Shown: positions 18,467 to 28,209, numbered from the stretch's first letter. The stretch: 64,000 nt of DNA from Azorinus chamasolen (GCA_963576725.1 OY755252.1:28143895-28207894), one strand, 5' to 3'. Notes: generated by a model from the sequence alone, not told the origin. Made by a program: numbers and translations.

Positions 18467-18870
18467 TGTTATGAATATTCATGTAAGAAATGATGAATAT
18501 TAATGAGCTGACTTGTTATAATGGCATTAAAACAATTTGACAGAAACTGGATATTCAGATGTATGTTATTTCATAAGTAAATAGAGAAGATCATGGTCAG
18601 AAGACCACAGAGGATCCGTCTAATCTGGGTATACAGTAAAACCCTCTTATATGCCCACAAAAAGGGGGCATAATTCTGGGTGGCATAGGCAGGTGATACC
18701 TTAATTTAGGACGAAAGTTATACAGAAAGCTCCTATAGGAGCTTTCTGTATAACTTTCGACCTGCATTAAGCAACCATCTGCTTATAAAGACATTATTGG
18801 CTATTTTTAAGTGGCCACATTAGAGGGGGTCTACTGTATTTTTGAAAACGCCGCAAATGGCGTCCCTGTC
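18467..18870 (-). mobile_element. TTAA-1 MITE interrupted by TA-3
   Basis: ATGTTATGAATATTCATGTA long arm, hairpin AAATAGAGAAGATCATGGTC / GATCCGTCTAATCTGGGTA, then TA-3, then TTTTTGAAAACGCCGCAAAT. TA-3 sits in the right stem. Confidence 0.7.
18634..18836 (-). mobile_element. TA-3 MITE, nested, complete
   Basis: TA|CAGTAAAACCCTCTTATATG to TTAGAGGGGGTCTACTG|TA, 203 bp. Arms GGTGATACCTTAATTTAGG / TAAGCAACCATCTGC with A opposite A; perfect AAAGCTCCTATAGGAGCTTT tip. Confidence 0.93.
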
Positions 18871-19244
18871 TAATAGCAGCCACATCTTATCATATTTCTC
18901 ATTTATCCCAATGAGACGATATTAAAAATGATAAAGCCTTTATTTATGTAAGAAACAGTGATATTGAATATAAATTAGATTATTGTTATGAAATTGCATA
19001 CAGCAGAACTTGTAGAATATACGAGTCTTAAAACTCAGGTGGTAGCTTAATGCAGGTCAAACGTAATGCAGAAAGCTCCCTGTATTTAGCTACCACTTGC
19101 CCTACCTACCCATAATTATACGTCTTATTGATGGCCGCTTATCCCGTTACCTCTTAGGCTTTTTTAGACCCAACCTCTTTGAATAAATCTACCGAAAAGG
19201 TGCATTAACTGGAGAAAAAGAAACTTTTAGAACTTTGTAGTTTT

Positions 19245-20520
19245 TAGGTAAAAATGCCACAGGTATAGTGGTAAAAATGCCTTAGGTAATAATGCCTTAG
19301 GTAAATGTGCCATAGGTAAAAATGCCACAGTTAAAAAAATAAAATAATAACAAATATTTTTTAATTTATAAAAGGAAAAAATATATAATTTCATTATCAA
19401 TTTTGGTACAATGTATATATGTTTTTTAAATAATTGTATGAAAAATCTTCTTTTTTTTTTTATTTTATTTTATTTTATTTTATTTTATAAATTTCCAAAT
19501 ATTTGTTATTAAATAATGTTTTATATAGATCTACCTCTGACAAAAAAAAATAACAAATATTTTTAAATTTATAAAAGGAAAACTGTATAATTGAAAAAAT
19601 ATGTTGTAATATCATTTCATTATCAATTTTGGTCATTTTTTTTAAAATAAATGTATGAAAAATCTTTTTTTTATTTTGGACTCAGACACAATTTCCAAAT
19701 ATTTGTTATTAAATAATGTTTTAATATACCTCTGAATTTTTTTTTAATAACAAATATTTTTAAATTTATATAAAGAAAACTGTATAATTTGAAAATATAT
19801 GTTGTACTATCATTTCATAATCAATTTTGGTGGTGTCTTGATCGAATGTTTTGTAAATAATTGTATGAAAATTATTTTTTTTATTTTGGACTCAAGACAA
19901 AATTTCCAAATATTTGTTATTAAATAGTGTTTTTATATATACCTCTGGCATTTGTGGGAAGGTGTCTGGGTCAACTCTGTTTAAATAATTTATCGGAAAA
20001 ATCATAAGTAATATGTAGGTAAGATTTCAATATATATCAAAATCCTGTAACAAACAGAGCAGATCCTGATCAGACTGCTCCTATATAATCTGGGTCTACT
20101 ATTATAACAATATTTTTTCAAAATATAGTTTTACTTTTATAAATTCAAAAATATTTGTTATTAATTTATTTTTTTATAACTGTGGCATTTTTAAACAGAG
20201 TAGACCCAGACACCACCCGTCAAATGCCAGAAATAATAATAAATATTTTTAATTTCGAACATATTTAAATGGTTTTATATACTAAAATTGATTATGAAAT
20301 GATATTATAACATATTTTTTCAAATTATACAGTTTTCCTTTTATAAATTTAAAAAAAAATATATATTTTTTTAACTGTGGCATTTTTACTTATGGCATTT
20401 TTACCTAAGGCATTATTACCTAAGGCATTTTTACCACTTTACCTGTGGCATTTTTACCTAAGGCATTTTTACCTATGGCATATTTACCTAAGGCATTTTT
20501 ACCTGTGGCATTTTTACCTA
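19245..20520. mobile_element. element N1: AT-rich, 15-bp repeat termini
   Basis: About 1.28 kb. Both ends are tandem 15-bp units of type GGTAAAAATGCC(ACA/TTA), inverted with respect to each other, so the terminal inverted repeat is itself a minisatellite of about 90-150 bp. The interior has three units of about 200 bp starting near 19340, 19548 and 19745 (TAACAAATATTTTTAAATTT) and one TTAA-1-type core at 20051-20101. No coding frame and no known superfamily ends. Confidence 0.85.
19459..19490. repeat. TTTTA microsatellite
   Basis: About six tandem copies of TTTTA inside N1. Confidence 0.85.
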
Positions 20521-20694
20521 CATTCGTTATGAAACCATTGTGATAAATAGAGCATTTGCTCCTAAGGAGCAACTGCTCTATTTATCACAATGGTTTCATA
20601 AGTGATTTTTACAGAGGCGTCAAAAGTCGTCAATATGAAGGAATTGGTTAAGACATATGCAACTACAATGTACTATGAACATAGAACTGTTTGG

Positions 20695-20815
20695 TAACTG
20701 CAGAAACTTTTGAATTAGATCTATATATTTCCGTAAGAAAACCGAGTAGACCCTGATCAGACAGTCTATTCAGGAGCCGTCTGATTTGTGTCTGTTATGT
20801 TTACAGCTTTATCTA
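20695..20815 (-). mobile_element. TTAA-1 partial
   Basis: AACTGCAGAAACTTTTGAAT arm, hairpin CGAGTAGACCCTGATCAGAC / GGAGCCGTCTGATTTGTGTC with T opposite T; both termini missing. Confidence 0.65.
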
Positions 20816-21205
20816 GCGACAACAAGATTCTACTATCTTACCCGCAGTGAGAACAATATAAATGATTAACACTGGCATTCAAATGTAGCAAAACACCAGA
20901 CCTACTTGACAAATAATAAGTAATAACAAGACAGTTCCCCATATCTATCAACGCCAGTCATCTGACTGGGTCCATTGTTGTTGCTGAGACAATTCCACAG
21001 ACTGATTGATATCGTGAACGATAAGCGTGGCAATATGTTTTATTCATAGGTGCAATTTATTAAATCTATTTAATTACATTTTCTGGATGCAGCGCAGAAT
21101 AATATATTCCTTTACCTGTCTAATCAATAGTAAATTAATCACTGATTCAATTTGTAAAGTAGATTGTCCTATTTCATTGCACACTTGAGCCTATCGCATG
21201 CACAA
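20816..21205. other. unassigned spacer
   Basis: Nothing firm. CACCAGACCTACTTGACAAA resembles GCCAGACAGTCCTGACAAAT at 40.51 kb, hinting at an old shared repeat. Confidence 0.4.
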
Positions 21206-21212
21206 GGCACTC

Positions 21213-21345
21213 TGTTTGGCATGTATAGACAGCTTGGCTCCAGATGAGGCACCGAGTAAGTGGACGTCTCGTCAATATCCAAACTGTTTGACACTCGGTC
21301 AACAGTGTCTTAAAACGTGAACGATTCGGCTGGAAGAAAATCCTG
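21213..21345 (+). mobile_element. TTAA-8 partial
   Basis: AGACAGCTTGGCTCCAGATG / TCGTCAATATCCAAACTGT hairpin, A opposite A, then TTGACACTCGGTCAACAGTG. Confidence 0.65.
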
Positions 21346-21434
21346 TAATATATCCATGCCCTGGGGTCCTTTTTACTAAAGGTCGTATGACAAAGATCAT
21401 TATAAGCCCTAACTTACGACAATTGTTACTCGCA

Positions 21435-21625
21435 TAGTAAAACTTCGATTATTCGAAATTTGAGTATAGAAAAATAGGCTCTTTTAGACAGGTGGCTGCT
21501 TAATGCAGGGTGAAAGTCATGCAGAGGAGCTTTCTGCATGACGTTCTCCCTACATTAAGCTGCCACCCGTCTGAAAGCTCGATAATGATACGTATTGTAG
21601 TGTTTGAATAATCGAGATTTCTCTG
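21435..21625. mobile_element. TA-5 MITE
   Basis: TAGTAAAACTTCGATTATTC to GAATAATCGAGATTTCTCTG|TA. Arms CAGGTGGCTGCTTAATGCAG / TACATTAAGCTGCCACCC (T opposite T). The left stem ends CATGCAGAGGAGC, i.e. an apex deletion. Confidence 0.85.
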
Positions 21626-21670
21626 TATCCGGATAGCCGAAAGTAACTCACATTCTAGTGTGCAACAACC

Positions 21671-21945
21671 GTTCCATTCCCTCAGTCTATTTTTAGACCC
21701 AACCCCGCTATTTTAGAGACAATCCCGCATAGTCTATTTTAGAACCAATCCCTCATAGTCTATTTTTAGAACCAACCTCTTGTAATAAATCTACTGAAAA
21801 GGACCATTTACTTGAGAAACGGAAACTTTTAGAATTGTGTAATGTTGAAACCTTTGTGCTACATGTAAATAGAGCATCACTGTTTATCACAATGGATTCA
21901 AAAAGCGTCTTTTACAGAGGCGTCAAAAGGCGTCAATATGAGTCT
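21671..21945 (-). mobile_element. TTAA-3 MITE with triplicated end
   Basis: The long-arm end CTATTTTAGAACCAATCCC repeats three times (21688-21780), then ATCTACTGAAAAGGACCATT, hairpin with a shortened tip (AGAGCATCACTGTTTATCAC) and GGCGTCAATATGAG. Confidence 0.78.
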
Positions 21946-22002
21946 GCCTTATAAATCTATAATTAGAAGGCCTTTAATGGCCGCTTAAGACAGGTTCTAC
22001 TG
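21942..22002 (+). mobile_element. TA-2 right-end fragment
   Basis: CTGCCTTATAAATCTATAAT, AATGGCCGCTTAAGACAGGT, TCTACTG|TA. Left part not found. Confidence 0.75.
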
Positions 22003-22180
22003 TACAATGTATGGGCATTATTGTCTCTTTTTTGCAACTACATTCGTCAATATTTAAAGGCATTCTCGTAATATGATCAGGATTCAATGTGTGTGGCACT
22101 GTAATAGTAATTTAGAAACTGAACCTTGAAGTAGGCCACAATTGGTTTGTGCTGATTGGTGTTTACTCGGTGCTCAGACA

Positions 22181-22390
22181 TTAACCCTTTCGCTGCCAAA
22201 CTCTGTCGTCTGCTGACTTTGTCGTCTGCTACAAATTTTCATTTTTTTTTTTCATTTTTATTTCAAACACATAGTAACAGTAACAAACAGTTTGGATCCT
22301 GATGAGACGCCGAGTTACTCGGCGTCTCATCTGGATCCAAACTGTTTGCATAGGTAATCACAGAGCCGGCATTGGCAGCGAAAGGGTTAA
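22181..22390 (-). mobile_element. TTAA-6 MITE, complete
   Basis: TTAACCCTTTCGCTGCCAAA to ATTGGCAGCGAAAGGGTTAA, 210 bp. Hairpin 22284-22348, apex GCCGAGTTACTCGGC, T opposite T after GGATCC. Best-kept copy of the family. Confidence 0.94.
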
Positions 22391-22520
22391 TCAAACACTC
22401 GCTTATAACGGTTTCAGAACAGCTTGGACCCAGATGAGACAGGGTAAGTAACCAGGCGTCTCAACAGCACCCAAACTGTTTGACACCTGGTCAATAGTTT
22501 CTCAAAAGCTTGATATATGT
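22391..22520 (+). mobile_element. TTAA-8 MITE, right arm short
   Basis: Begins at the TTAA shared with TTAA-6; hairpin GAACAGCTTGGACCCAGATG / CTCAACAGCACCCAAACTGT, then TTGACACCTGGTCAATAGTT. Confidence 0.65.
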
Positions 22521-22527
22521 TGAAGTA

Positions 22528-22702
22528 CAGTAAAACCTCTCTATAACGACCACTAAATTGTGTTAATTAATTAGTATTTAGGGCAGGTGGCTGCTTAAAG
22601 TAAGGTGAAAGTAAAACCGAACGCTCCTTGCTTTAAGCACCACCTGCCTTTAACACAAAATAGTTGATGTAATTAAGTGGCCGTTATAGAGAGGGTTTAC
22701 TG
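22528..22702. mobile_element. TA-1 MITE with apex deletion
   Basis: TA|CAGTAAAACCTCTCTATAAC to ATAGAGAGGGTTTACTG|TA, 175 bp. Stem CCGAACGCTCC is joined to TTGCTTTAAGCACC, removing about 28 bp that start exactly at the apex. Confidence 0.92.
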
Positions 22703-22898
22703 TAGCGAAATTTATACCTGGGTCCAACTACATAAGCAATAACTGCTGAGTAAGGGTTAATATCAAATGTAAGCGATAGTGTTTGCAGATAACGATGGTT
22801 ACATGAAGTTCATCAGCAATTCCATTCTGTCACAGACCCAGACAAGTTGCGTAAATTTAAACATTTTCAAGAGTAACATCTTTTGAGAAATGACGATA

Positions 22899-23105
22899 CA
22901 GTAAAACCCCTCTAATGCAACCAGTAAAATGGGACACAATCCACAGTGGCAAAGGCATGTGGTAGCTTAATGCAGGACGAAAGTTATGCAGAAAGCTCCT
23001 ATAGGAGCTTTCTGCATAACTTTCGTCCTGCATTCAGCAACTATACCTGCTTATGAAGACAGTCATGTTTGTTCATTAAGTGGTCACATTAGAGGGGTTT
23101 TACTG
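22899..23105 (-). mobile_element. TA-3 MITE, complete
   Basis: TA|CAGTAAAACCCCTCTAATGC to TAGAGGGGTTTTACTG|TA, 207 bp. Perfect stem GAAAGTTATGCAGAAAGCTCC and complement. Confidence 0.94.
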
Positions 23106-23109
23106 TATT

Positions 23110-23520
23110 AATATTTGAGTGAGCGCCTTTATCTGCAGCTCTGCATGTCGCAGTATTACAATATCTCTCTTTTTCATTCTCATACAAACAGAATTCATTG
23201 ATTCCGTTGAGAGTGCAGTGCTCCCCGGCTGATACACCTGTGATCTCCTATGTGGACTCGCTCGTTTACCGGAAATTAAGTGCAGGAGGCTTTAACACAC
23301 TATTAATACGCCGTACAATGAAATCGCGCTTTAATCCATCAATCCATAATTATATCAACACGGGTATTGACATTTGACGTTCCACTGGAGTGATCAATTT
23401 TCTTTATTGAATCATACGCCAGCCCTGCTGTGCACCAGACATTATGGTTTATAGAGAAAATTGTTTGAAACATGCTACATTCTGTTTATCTACTGCTTAT
23501 GAAATTTATCATTCGTATCT
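23110..23520. other. unassigned, apparently unique
   Basis: About 400 bp without family members; includes CAGTGCTCCCCGGCTGATAC, similar to a TA-8 end (CAGTGCTCCC) but without a partner. Confidence 0.4.
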
Positions 23521-23524
23521 ATTG

Positions 23525-23660
23525 ACCACATATAACCATGGCATGAACTGTAGAATCAGATCTATGTTATTTCATAAGCAAACAGAGCAGACCTTGATCA
23601 GACGGCTCCTATAGGAGCCGTCTGATCTGGGTCTACTCTGTTTGCTACGGCGTACATATG
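23525..23660 (-). mobile_element. TTAA-1 MITE, partial
   Basis: GCATGAACTGTAGAATCAGA arm; hairpin 23578-23644 with perfect GGCTCCTATAGGAGCC tip, T opposite T and C opposite A. Right terminus decayed after CGGCGTACATATG. Confidence 0.8.
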
Positions 23661-23940
23661 CGCATATATAAAGTAGAGCGTTACTTGGAGATCAAGTCTT
23701 TTGATCAATGGTTACAATTTTCAATCATTTAAACTATTTCCTCTTGCAGTGTTTATACGCGACTGGTGAGCTTTGAGTCTCCGAGACCAATGAAAATACC
23801 TTACTATCATTTCCTGGGAAAATTGTTAAAGATTATCTGTATCAGATATTAAAATTATTTCATGGGCATATGGCGTTATTCTTGGCAAAAGTCGTTACCA
23901 TAAATGTACCCAACATTGTCATTGATAACTGATTAATATA

Positions 23941-24289
23941 CAGTGAACCCTCTTTATACCGGCATCCGCTACAATGGCACCCTCGTTATACATGTACCGG
24001 CTATATGCATTGAAACAAAATTACCATTAACTCTTTGAAACAGCCACTGAATAAATAGGTACAATACCAATAAGACAGGTGATTGCTTAATGCAGAACAC
24101 AAAAAGTGCAAAAAGCTCCCTTAGGGAGATTTTGCACTTCTTGTGTTCTGCATTAAGCGATCACCTGTTGGTACTAGTTTAAAACTAGCCACATGGTTCC
24201 TTTCATATTTAAACTCGTTATAACGGCAACCTCGTTATACCAGCAAAATGTCTGGAAACAAACACCTCCGTTGTAACGAGGGTTCGCTG
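23941..24289. mobile_element. TA-7 element (349 bp)
   Basis: TA|CAGTGAACCCTCTTTATACC to TAACGAGGGTTCGCTG|TA. Second-tier repeats CCTCGTTATAC on both sides. Central hairpin 24070-24170: AGGTGATTGCTTAATGCAG / CTGCATTAAGCGATCACCT with apex AGCTCCCTTAGGGAG. It has the TA-class internal module with different ends. Confidence 0.9.
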
Positions 24290-24315
24290 TAATAACATTT
24301 TTCGGGGTTCTGTTT

Positions 24316-24690
24316 TTAGTAATTGCTATTTTGGTGTTTTAATAGTGTAGTTTGAATCAAACAATAAGTAAACAGACTAAAGTTAATCTTAGTGACATCA
24401 TGCATATTTATGAGCTGAATTTCAATAATTTCCGTATGAACACAGAATCTATTGACGCAAATATATAACACTGTAAAACAAACAGACAAAGACGACAAAG
24501 TGACTCAAGCTAAATGCCAACTTTGTAGCATCTATATATATATTTACAGTTCGTTCACTGTCTAAAAATTGTTTGCCTTTATCATTCATCCCAGACAGAA
24601 AATGCAATTTTACGAGGTACCTGCTGACTCTGGTGAAACATTATGTCGACGATAAGACATTTCCGTCAGTATCAAGATGTACATGTATAA
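24316..24690. other. unassigned spacer
   Basis: Contains CATGCATATTTATGAGCTGA (24400), a TTAA-1 long-arm phrase, without a hairpin; otherwise unassigned. Confidence 0.4.
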
Positions 24691-24692
24691 AC

Positions 24693-25089
24693 TCCAATAG
24701 AACCTGTATTCAGCATTCTTGAAAATTATGGGTCTGTGAGGCAGGTGGTAGCTTAACTCTGTTGGTGCCAAATTTAAAAGTGTCGTTTGCAATAATAATT
24801 TCATATTATATATAATTCTAAACTAAATAATAAAGGTATATTAGTAAAACAACTTTTAAAAAAAAACCCTGTATGCTTGGGCTACAATAATACAGAAAAC
24901 AGTGAAGTCCCAAGTCAGATGCCGCCTTGAAAAGGCGGCATCTGACCTGGGACTGCACTGTTTTCAATGGTGACAACAGGCGAACTTGGCACCAGAAGAG
25001 TTAATGCAGGTCAAAAGTAATGCAGAAAGCTCATATAGGAGACTGTTGTGTTCAATATTTGAATGACCGACTAGAACAGGATCTATTGT
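24693..25089 (-). mobile_element. TA-2 MITE interrupted by TTAA-4
   Basis: CCAATAGAACCTG start, GGTGGTAGC|TTAA-4|TTAATGCAGGTCAAAAG, stem CAGAAAGCTCATATAGGAG, then a jump to TTGTGTTCAATATTTGAATG and GGATCTATTG|TA. Removing TTAA-4 restores TAGCTTAATGCAGG exactly. Confidence 0.85.
24753..25004 (-). mobile_element. TTAA-4 MITE, diverged, nested
   Basis: TTAACTCTGTTGGTGCCAAA to TTGGCACCAGAAGAGTTAA, 252 bp. Stem ACAGTGAAGTCCCAAGTCAG / CTGACCTGGGACTGCACTG; the single mismatch has moved by one base (A opposite C). Apex GCCGCCTTGAAAAGGCGGC. Confidence 0.88.
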
Positions 25090-25092
25090 GTA

Positions 25093-25685
25093 ATCGGTGC
25101 ATTGTACTTGATACAATTCTTGTTCCGACAATTACCGATATTTTCATAATAGATGCAAACATAAGTAACGCTTACATATTCAAACTGTGAATCAGAGCTG
25201 TATATAAGAATCACATATAAGAAATCTCATTGGAAACAGATATTTCTTCGCTAAATTCTTTTTTTCTGCTAATCAGTAGGATCGCCGCTTCGCATCTTTG
25301 AAAGGATAAAACAGTCATGTATCAAGGTTATATATTTCTAAGTTAGAGCCACCATTTATTGGCCATGAACTAATCTCGTACGACAGTTTTGGCTCGCTTG
25401 TAAAGTCTCGCTAGTACAATCACTCAAAATAATAAATTCTGAAAGGAGGTGATCCCCTGAGAGCAAAAATTGCAACACAAAAAGAGAAAATTGCAGACTC
25501 GGTTTTATTGAGTCTGTTCATGAACAGTAATTGAAAGTGCAACACTGCTCACGCACCCTAGCACCGGCTTAAGCGGTATTCAATTTTCAGAACAAGAAGT
25601 ACTGAAATTCATGATCTCAAAGGATCAGAAGGTATAACAACACTGAGAATGAAGTACGGTAAGGTGGTATAATTCTTTATTTCTA
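25093..25685. other. unassigned spacer
   Basis: About 590 bp with no repeat family or frame I can support. Confidence 0.5.
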
Positions 25686-25687
25686 AA

Positions 25688-25735
25688 ACAAATGGTAGCT
25701 TTATGTAGGACGAATGTTATGCATTCACCTGCTTT
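25688..25735 (-). mobile_element. TA-2/TA-3 internal fragment
   Basis: AAATGGTAGCTTTATGTAGG ACGAATGTTATGCA then CACCTGCTTTTAC: both module arms with the hairpin lost. Confidence 0.55.
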
Positions 25736-25739
25736 TACA

Positions 25740-26060
25740 TACTTGTATCAGAGCGCCGGATAAAAGTGCGTGCTCACATACTCAAAATCGTTTCCCCACC
25801 AAACCCTGTTTGCGTATCCACATGCTAAAATCGTCATTCCTCCAACAAACTCTATTTGCGCACCCACGTACTAAAATCTTCATTTTCCCACCTAATCCTG
25901 TTTTGCTTACCCACATACTAAAATCGTCCTTTCTCCACCAAACCCTATTCGAGGCGATTTTAAATAGGGGTCACAGTATAGGGTATGGTGGAGAAATAAA
26001 TGAGCTATATTTGAAAAATGTTTAGATTTACGCATCTTATCTGGAACTCAGCGTATGCTA
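25740..26060. repeat. HP-J element with arm amplified about fourfold
   Basis: Four diverged units of about 45 bp (CCACATACTAAAATCGTC...TCCACCAAACCCT) from 25790 to 25955, then the hairpin tip CGAGGCGATTTTAAATAGG and the other arm GTATGGTGGAGAAATAAATG. The 103-aa frame is repeat translation. Confidence 0.82.
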
Positions 26061-26133
26061 ATAAAGTATGGTCGCATAAGGGAGACTGACCTATCAGTGA
26101 GCAAGGTTAGTGTCCATATGGTATGAACTACTG

Positions 26134-26262
26134 ATGGTTTATCAGAGCAACAAATAAATGTGCATACTCAAATACTAAAATCGTCATTTCTCCACCAAAC
26201 CCTATGATGTTACCACTCTTTAGGGTCTACCGGAGATATAAAATAGTTATTCTTGAAAATAT
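26134..26262. repeat. HP-J partial
   Basis: TCAAATACTAAAATCGTCAT, TTCTCCACCAAACCCTATGA, ACCACTCTTTAG; the right arm is short, then ATAGTTATTCTTGAAAATAT. Confidence 0.65.
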
Positions 26263-26650
26263 ATTTGACAGGTGGTTGATAAAGCATTCTGACTGTCAAA
26301 CAATGCAGGTCCTGATATAAAAACCCGAGTCTACACTGTTTGTACTTGTAGGTACACTGGTTTTGACACACTCAAAGTGTTAAGCGCCGCTGCACATAAT
26401 GTTGTTTTCCGATTTGACACTGAACAAACAGCGAGTGATATAGTTACCGGGTTGTTTGAATTATTCATGCATTTGATCCCTGCCTCACTGGTGTCAGACT
26501 GTATTGAAATCCTGGAAACTGTATGATCGATGGAGTCGTTTTTGTTAAGGTAGCGACAAGGAATCGAAGCGACTTTGAACTCGGGAAGCACGATACAAAC
26601 GAATGCGTTAACCCTTCACCTCATAGATGCGAAATGTTACTCCTTACTCC
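26263..26650. other. unassigned spacer with half hairpin
   Basis: 26285-26345 (TCAAACAATGCAGGTCCTGA...AGTCTACACTGTTTGTAC) looks like a TTAA-class core without apex. The rest is unassigned. Confidence 0.4.
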
Positions 26651-26651
26651 A

Positions 26652-26873
26652 TTAACCCAGTCCCTATTGAGTAGTCATGAATACGTATTAGCTGATTTTT
26701 TATGATGGTATTGGAATGTTTGATATTGGTAGAAACTTTGGAGTCAGATCGATTATAAATTATCAAGCAAATAGAGCAGACCCTGATCAGACGGCTCCTA
26801 TAGGAGCCGTCTGATCTGTGTCTACTCTATTTGCAAATATATGAAAATGCGTTTATATGAAGGAAAGGGTTAA
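26652..26873 (-). mobile_element. TTAA-1 MITE, complete
   Basis: TTAACCCAGTCCCTATTGAG to ATATGAAGGAAAGGGTTAA, 222 bp. Hairpin 26767-26834 with GGCTCCTATAGGAGCC apex, T opposite T after CCC and C opposite A further out. Use as family reference. Confidence 0.95.
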
Positions 26874-27094
26874 ACTTCATGTACGAAATAACGACGTAAT
26901 AAGTATTAATTTGTTTAGTTTTCATAATGGCACATGAACATCATATTCGTGTTGACGATGGTAGAAACTGTAGATAATATCTCATAAGCGCACAGAGCAT
27001 ACCCTGATCAGATGGCGCTTACAGGAGCCGCATGATCTGGGTCTACTCTGTTCGCAAAGGCATATAAAGGCTTAGCTATGGAGTAAATGGTTAA
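26870..27094 (-). mobile_element. TTAA-1 MITE, second in chain
   Basis: Shares TTAA 26870-26873 with the previous copy; ends GGAGTAAATGGTTAA. Hairpin 26988-27055, apex GGCGCTTACAGGAGCC, T opposite T. Confidence 0.88.
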
Positions 27095-27365
27095 CTCCTT
27101 TCCAACCGGAGCTGACCCATACCAGCAGGAGACATCTTCTGATCAGGGTCTGCTCTATTTGCTTATTGAATTGTTTATATTTGATTCTACTTTTTCTTAG
27201 ACATGGCCAAATATTTCATTGTTCACTTGCCAAAATGAAAGTTCGGCTAATATATTTCTCATGACGTCATTATATCTTACACACATATTCATCAGTTACA
27301 GAGTGACCACAATATGTTTGATGTTTTTGTTATATTTCTTCTAATTATTATTTATTGTTCAAGGT
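27091..27365 (+). mobile_element. TTAA-1 MITE, third in chain, decayed
   Basis: TTAACTCCTTTCCAACCGGA, half hairpin TTCTGATCAGGGTCTGCTC, then AATTGTTTATATTTGATTCT and TTTCTCATGACGTCATTATA. Left stem nearly gone. Confidence 0.6.
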
Positions 27366-27594
27366 TGCTTACTCCATGAATATCCATGTACGATATAATG
27401 ACGTTATGAATATTAATTAGAATATTTTTTATAATGGCAGATGAACACAGGAATCTTTGGTCATGGCAGAAACCGTAGAAAAATATCTATGTTACTTCAA
27501 AAGTAAACAGAGCAGACTCCTATAGGAGTGGTCTGATCTGGGTCTACCCTGTTCGCACAAGCGTAGAAAAGCGTATGTATGGAGTAAGGAATAA
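27366..27594 (-). mobile_element. TTAA-1 MITE, fourth in chain
   Basis: CTTACTCCATGAATATCCAT to TATGTATGGAGTAAGGAA. Hairpin AACAGAGCAGACTCCTATAG / GTGGTCTGATCTGGGTCTAC: the left stem lost CCTGATCAGACGGC up to the apex TCCTATAGGAG. Confidence 0.8.
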
Positions 27595-27674
27595 TGCATA
27601 TTCGGACAGCATTACCAATAAGTTCTCCTAATTACCCTATATATTTGGATAGACAAACTAGTGCCATTAGCACA

Positions 27675-27901
27675 TTATAAGTACCCCCTAGTGACGCATT
27701 TTCGCGCCTCTATAAAATTCACATTGTGAAACCACTGTGATAAATAGAGCATTTGCTCCTATAGGAGCAAATGCTCTATTTATCACAATGGTTTCAAACT
27801 ACACAATTCTTAAATTTTCCTTTTCTCTAGATAATGCTCCTTTTCGGTAGATTGATTAAAAAATTATGGGTCTAAAAATAGCCTAGGATAGAATGAGTTA
27901 A
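27675..27901 (+). mobile_element. TTAA-3 MITE
   Basis: CCCCCTAGTGACGCATTTTC to CTAGGATAGAATGAGTTAA. Perfect hairpin with TTTGCTCCTATAGGAGCAAA. Confidence 0.9.
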
Positions 27902-27994
27902 TGCAGATTGGGATCAGATTATTTCTTATTCGATGAATTGGTTTGGGTCTACACTGTTTTCTTCTATGCTAGTCTGAGTTTTAGTTATACAAAT

Positions 27995-28203
27995 GATGCG
28001 TAGTTTACTTAGAGGTAATGACAATTCATTTATTGAACATAAGAGTCTTAAAAGGTAGGTGGTTGCTTAATGCAGAGCAAAAGTAATGTAGAAAGCTCCT
28101 ATAGGAGCTTTTTGCATTACTTTTGACCTGCATTAAGCTACCACATGCATTACAGACCCGTAATTAGATATCTTGCTGATGGCCGCTAAAGACAGGTTAT
28201 ATT
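27995..28203 (+). mobile_element. TA-2 MITE, termini decayed
   Basis: ATTCATTTATTGAACATAAG, GGTGGTTGCTTAATGCAGAG / CCTGCATTAAGCTACCACAT (T opposite T), tip AAAGCTCCTATAGGAGCTTT, GATGGCCGCTAAAGACAGGT. Confidence 0.85.
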
Positions 28204-28209
28204 ATAATC

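Larger units (their letters stand above)
19138..20651 (-). mobile_element. TTAA-3 MITE, middle layer
   Basis: TTATCCCGTTACCTCTTAGG long arm to AACTTTGTAGTTT (19243), element N, then GAAACCATTGTGATAAATAG, apex TTTGCTCCTAAGGAGCAACT, short arm ending GAATTGGTTAA. Without N it is about 230 bp. Confidence 0.85.
19002..20672 (+). mobile_element. TA-2 MITE, outer layer of triple nest
   Basis: CAGCAGAACTTG start, module CTCAGGTGGTAGCTTAATGC, hairpin cut at its apex (AGAAAGCTCC joined to CTGTATTTAGC), GTCTTATTGATGGCCGC, TTAA-3 insertion, then TTAAGACATATGCAACTACA ending near ATGTA. Target GCTTAAGAC as in intact copies. Confidence 0.78.

Noticed and set aside
23578..23644. Rho-independent terminators or bacterial attenuators
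   Set aside because: Stem-loops lack U-tracts and genes, recur as mobile elements with TA or TTAA borders, and the surroundings are not prokaryotic.
25437..25460. Shine-Dalgarno-like GAAAGGAGGTGATCC
   Set aside because: Isolated match with no following frame, in DNA that is otherwise clearly eukaryotic.
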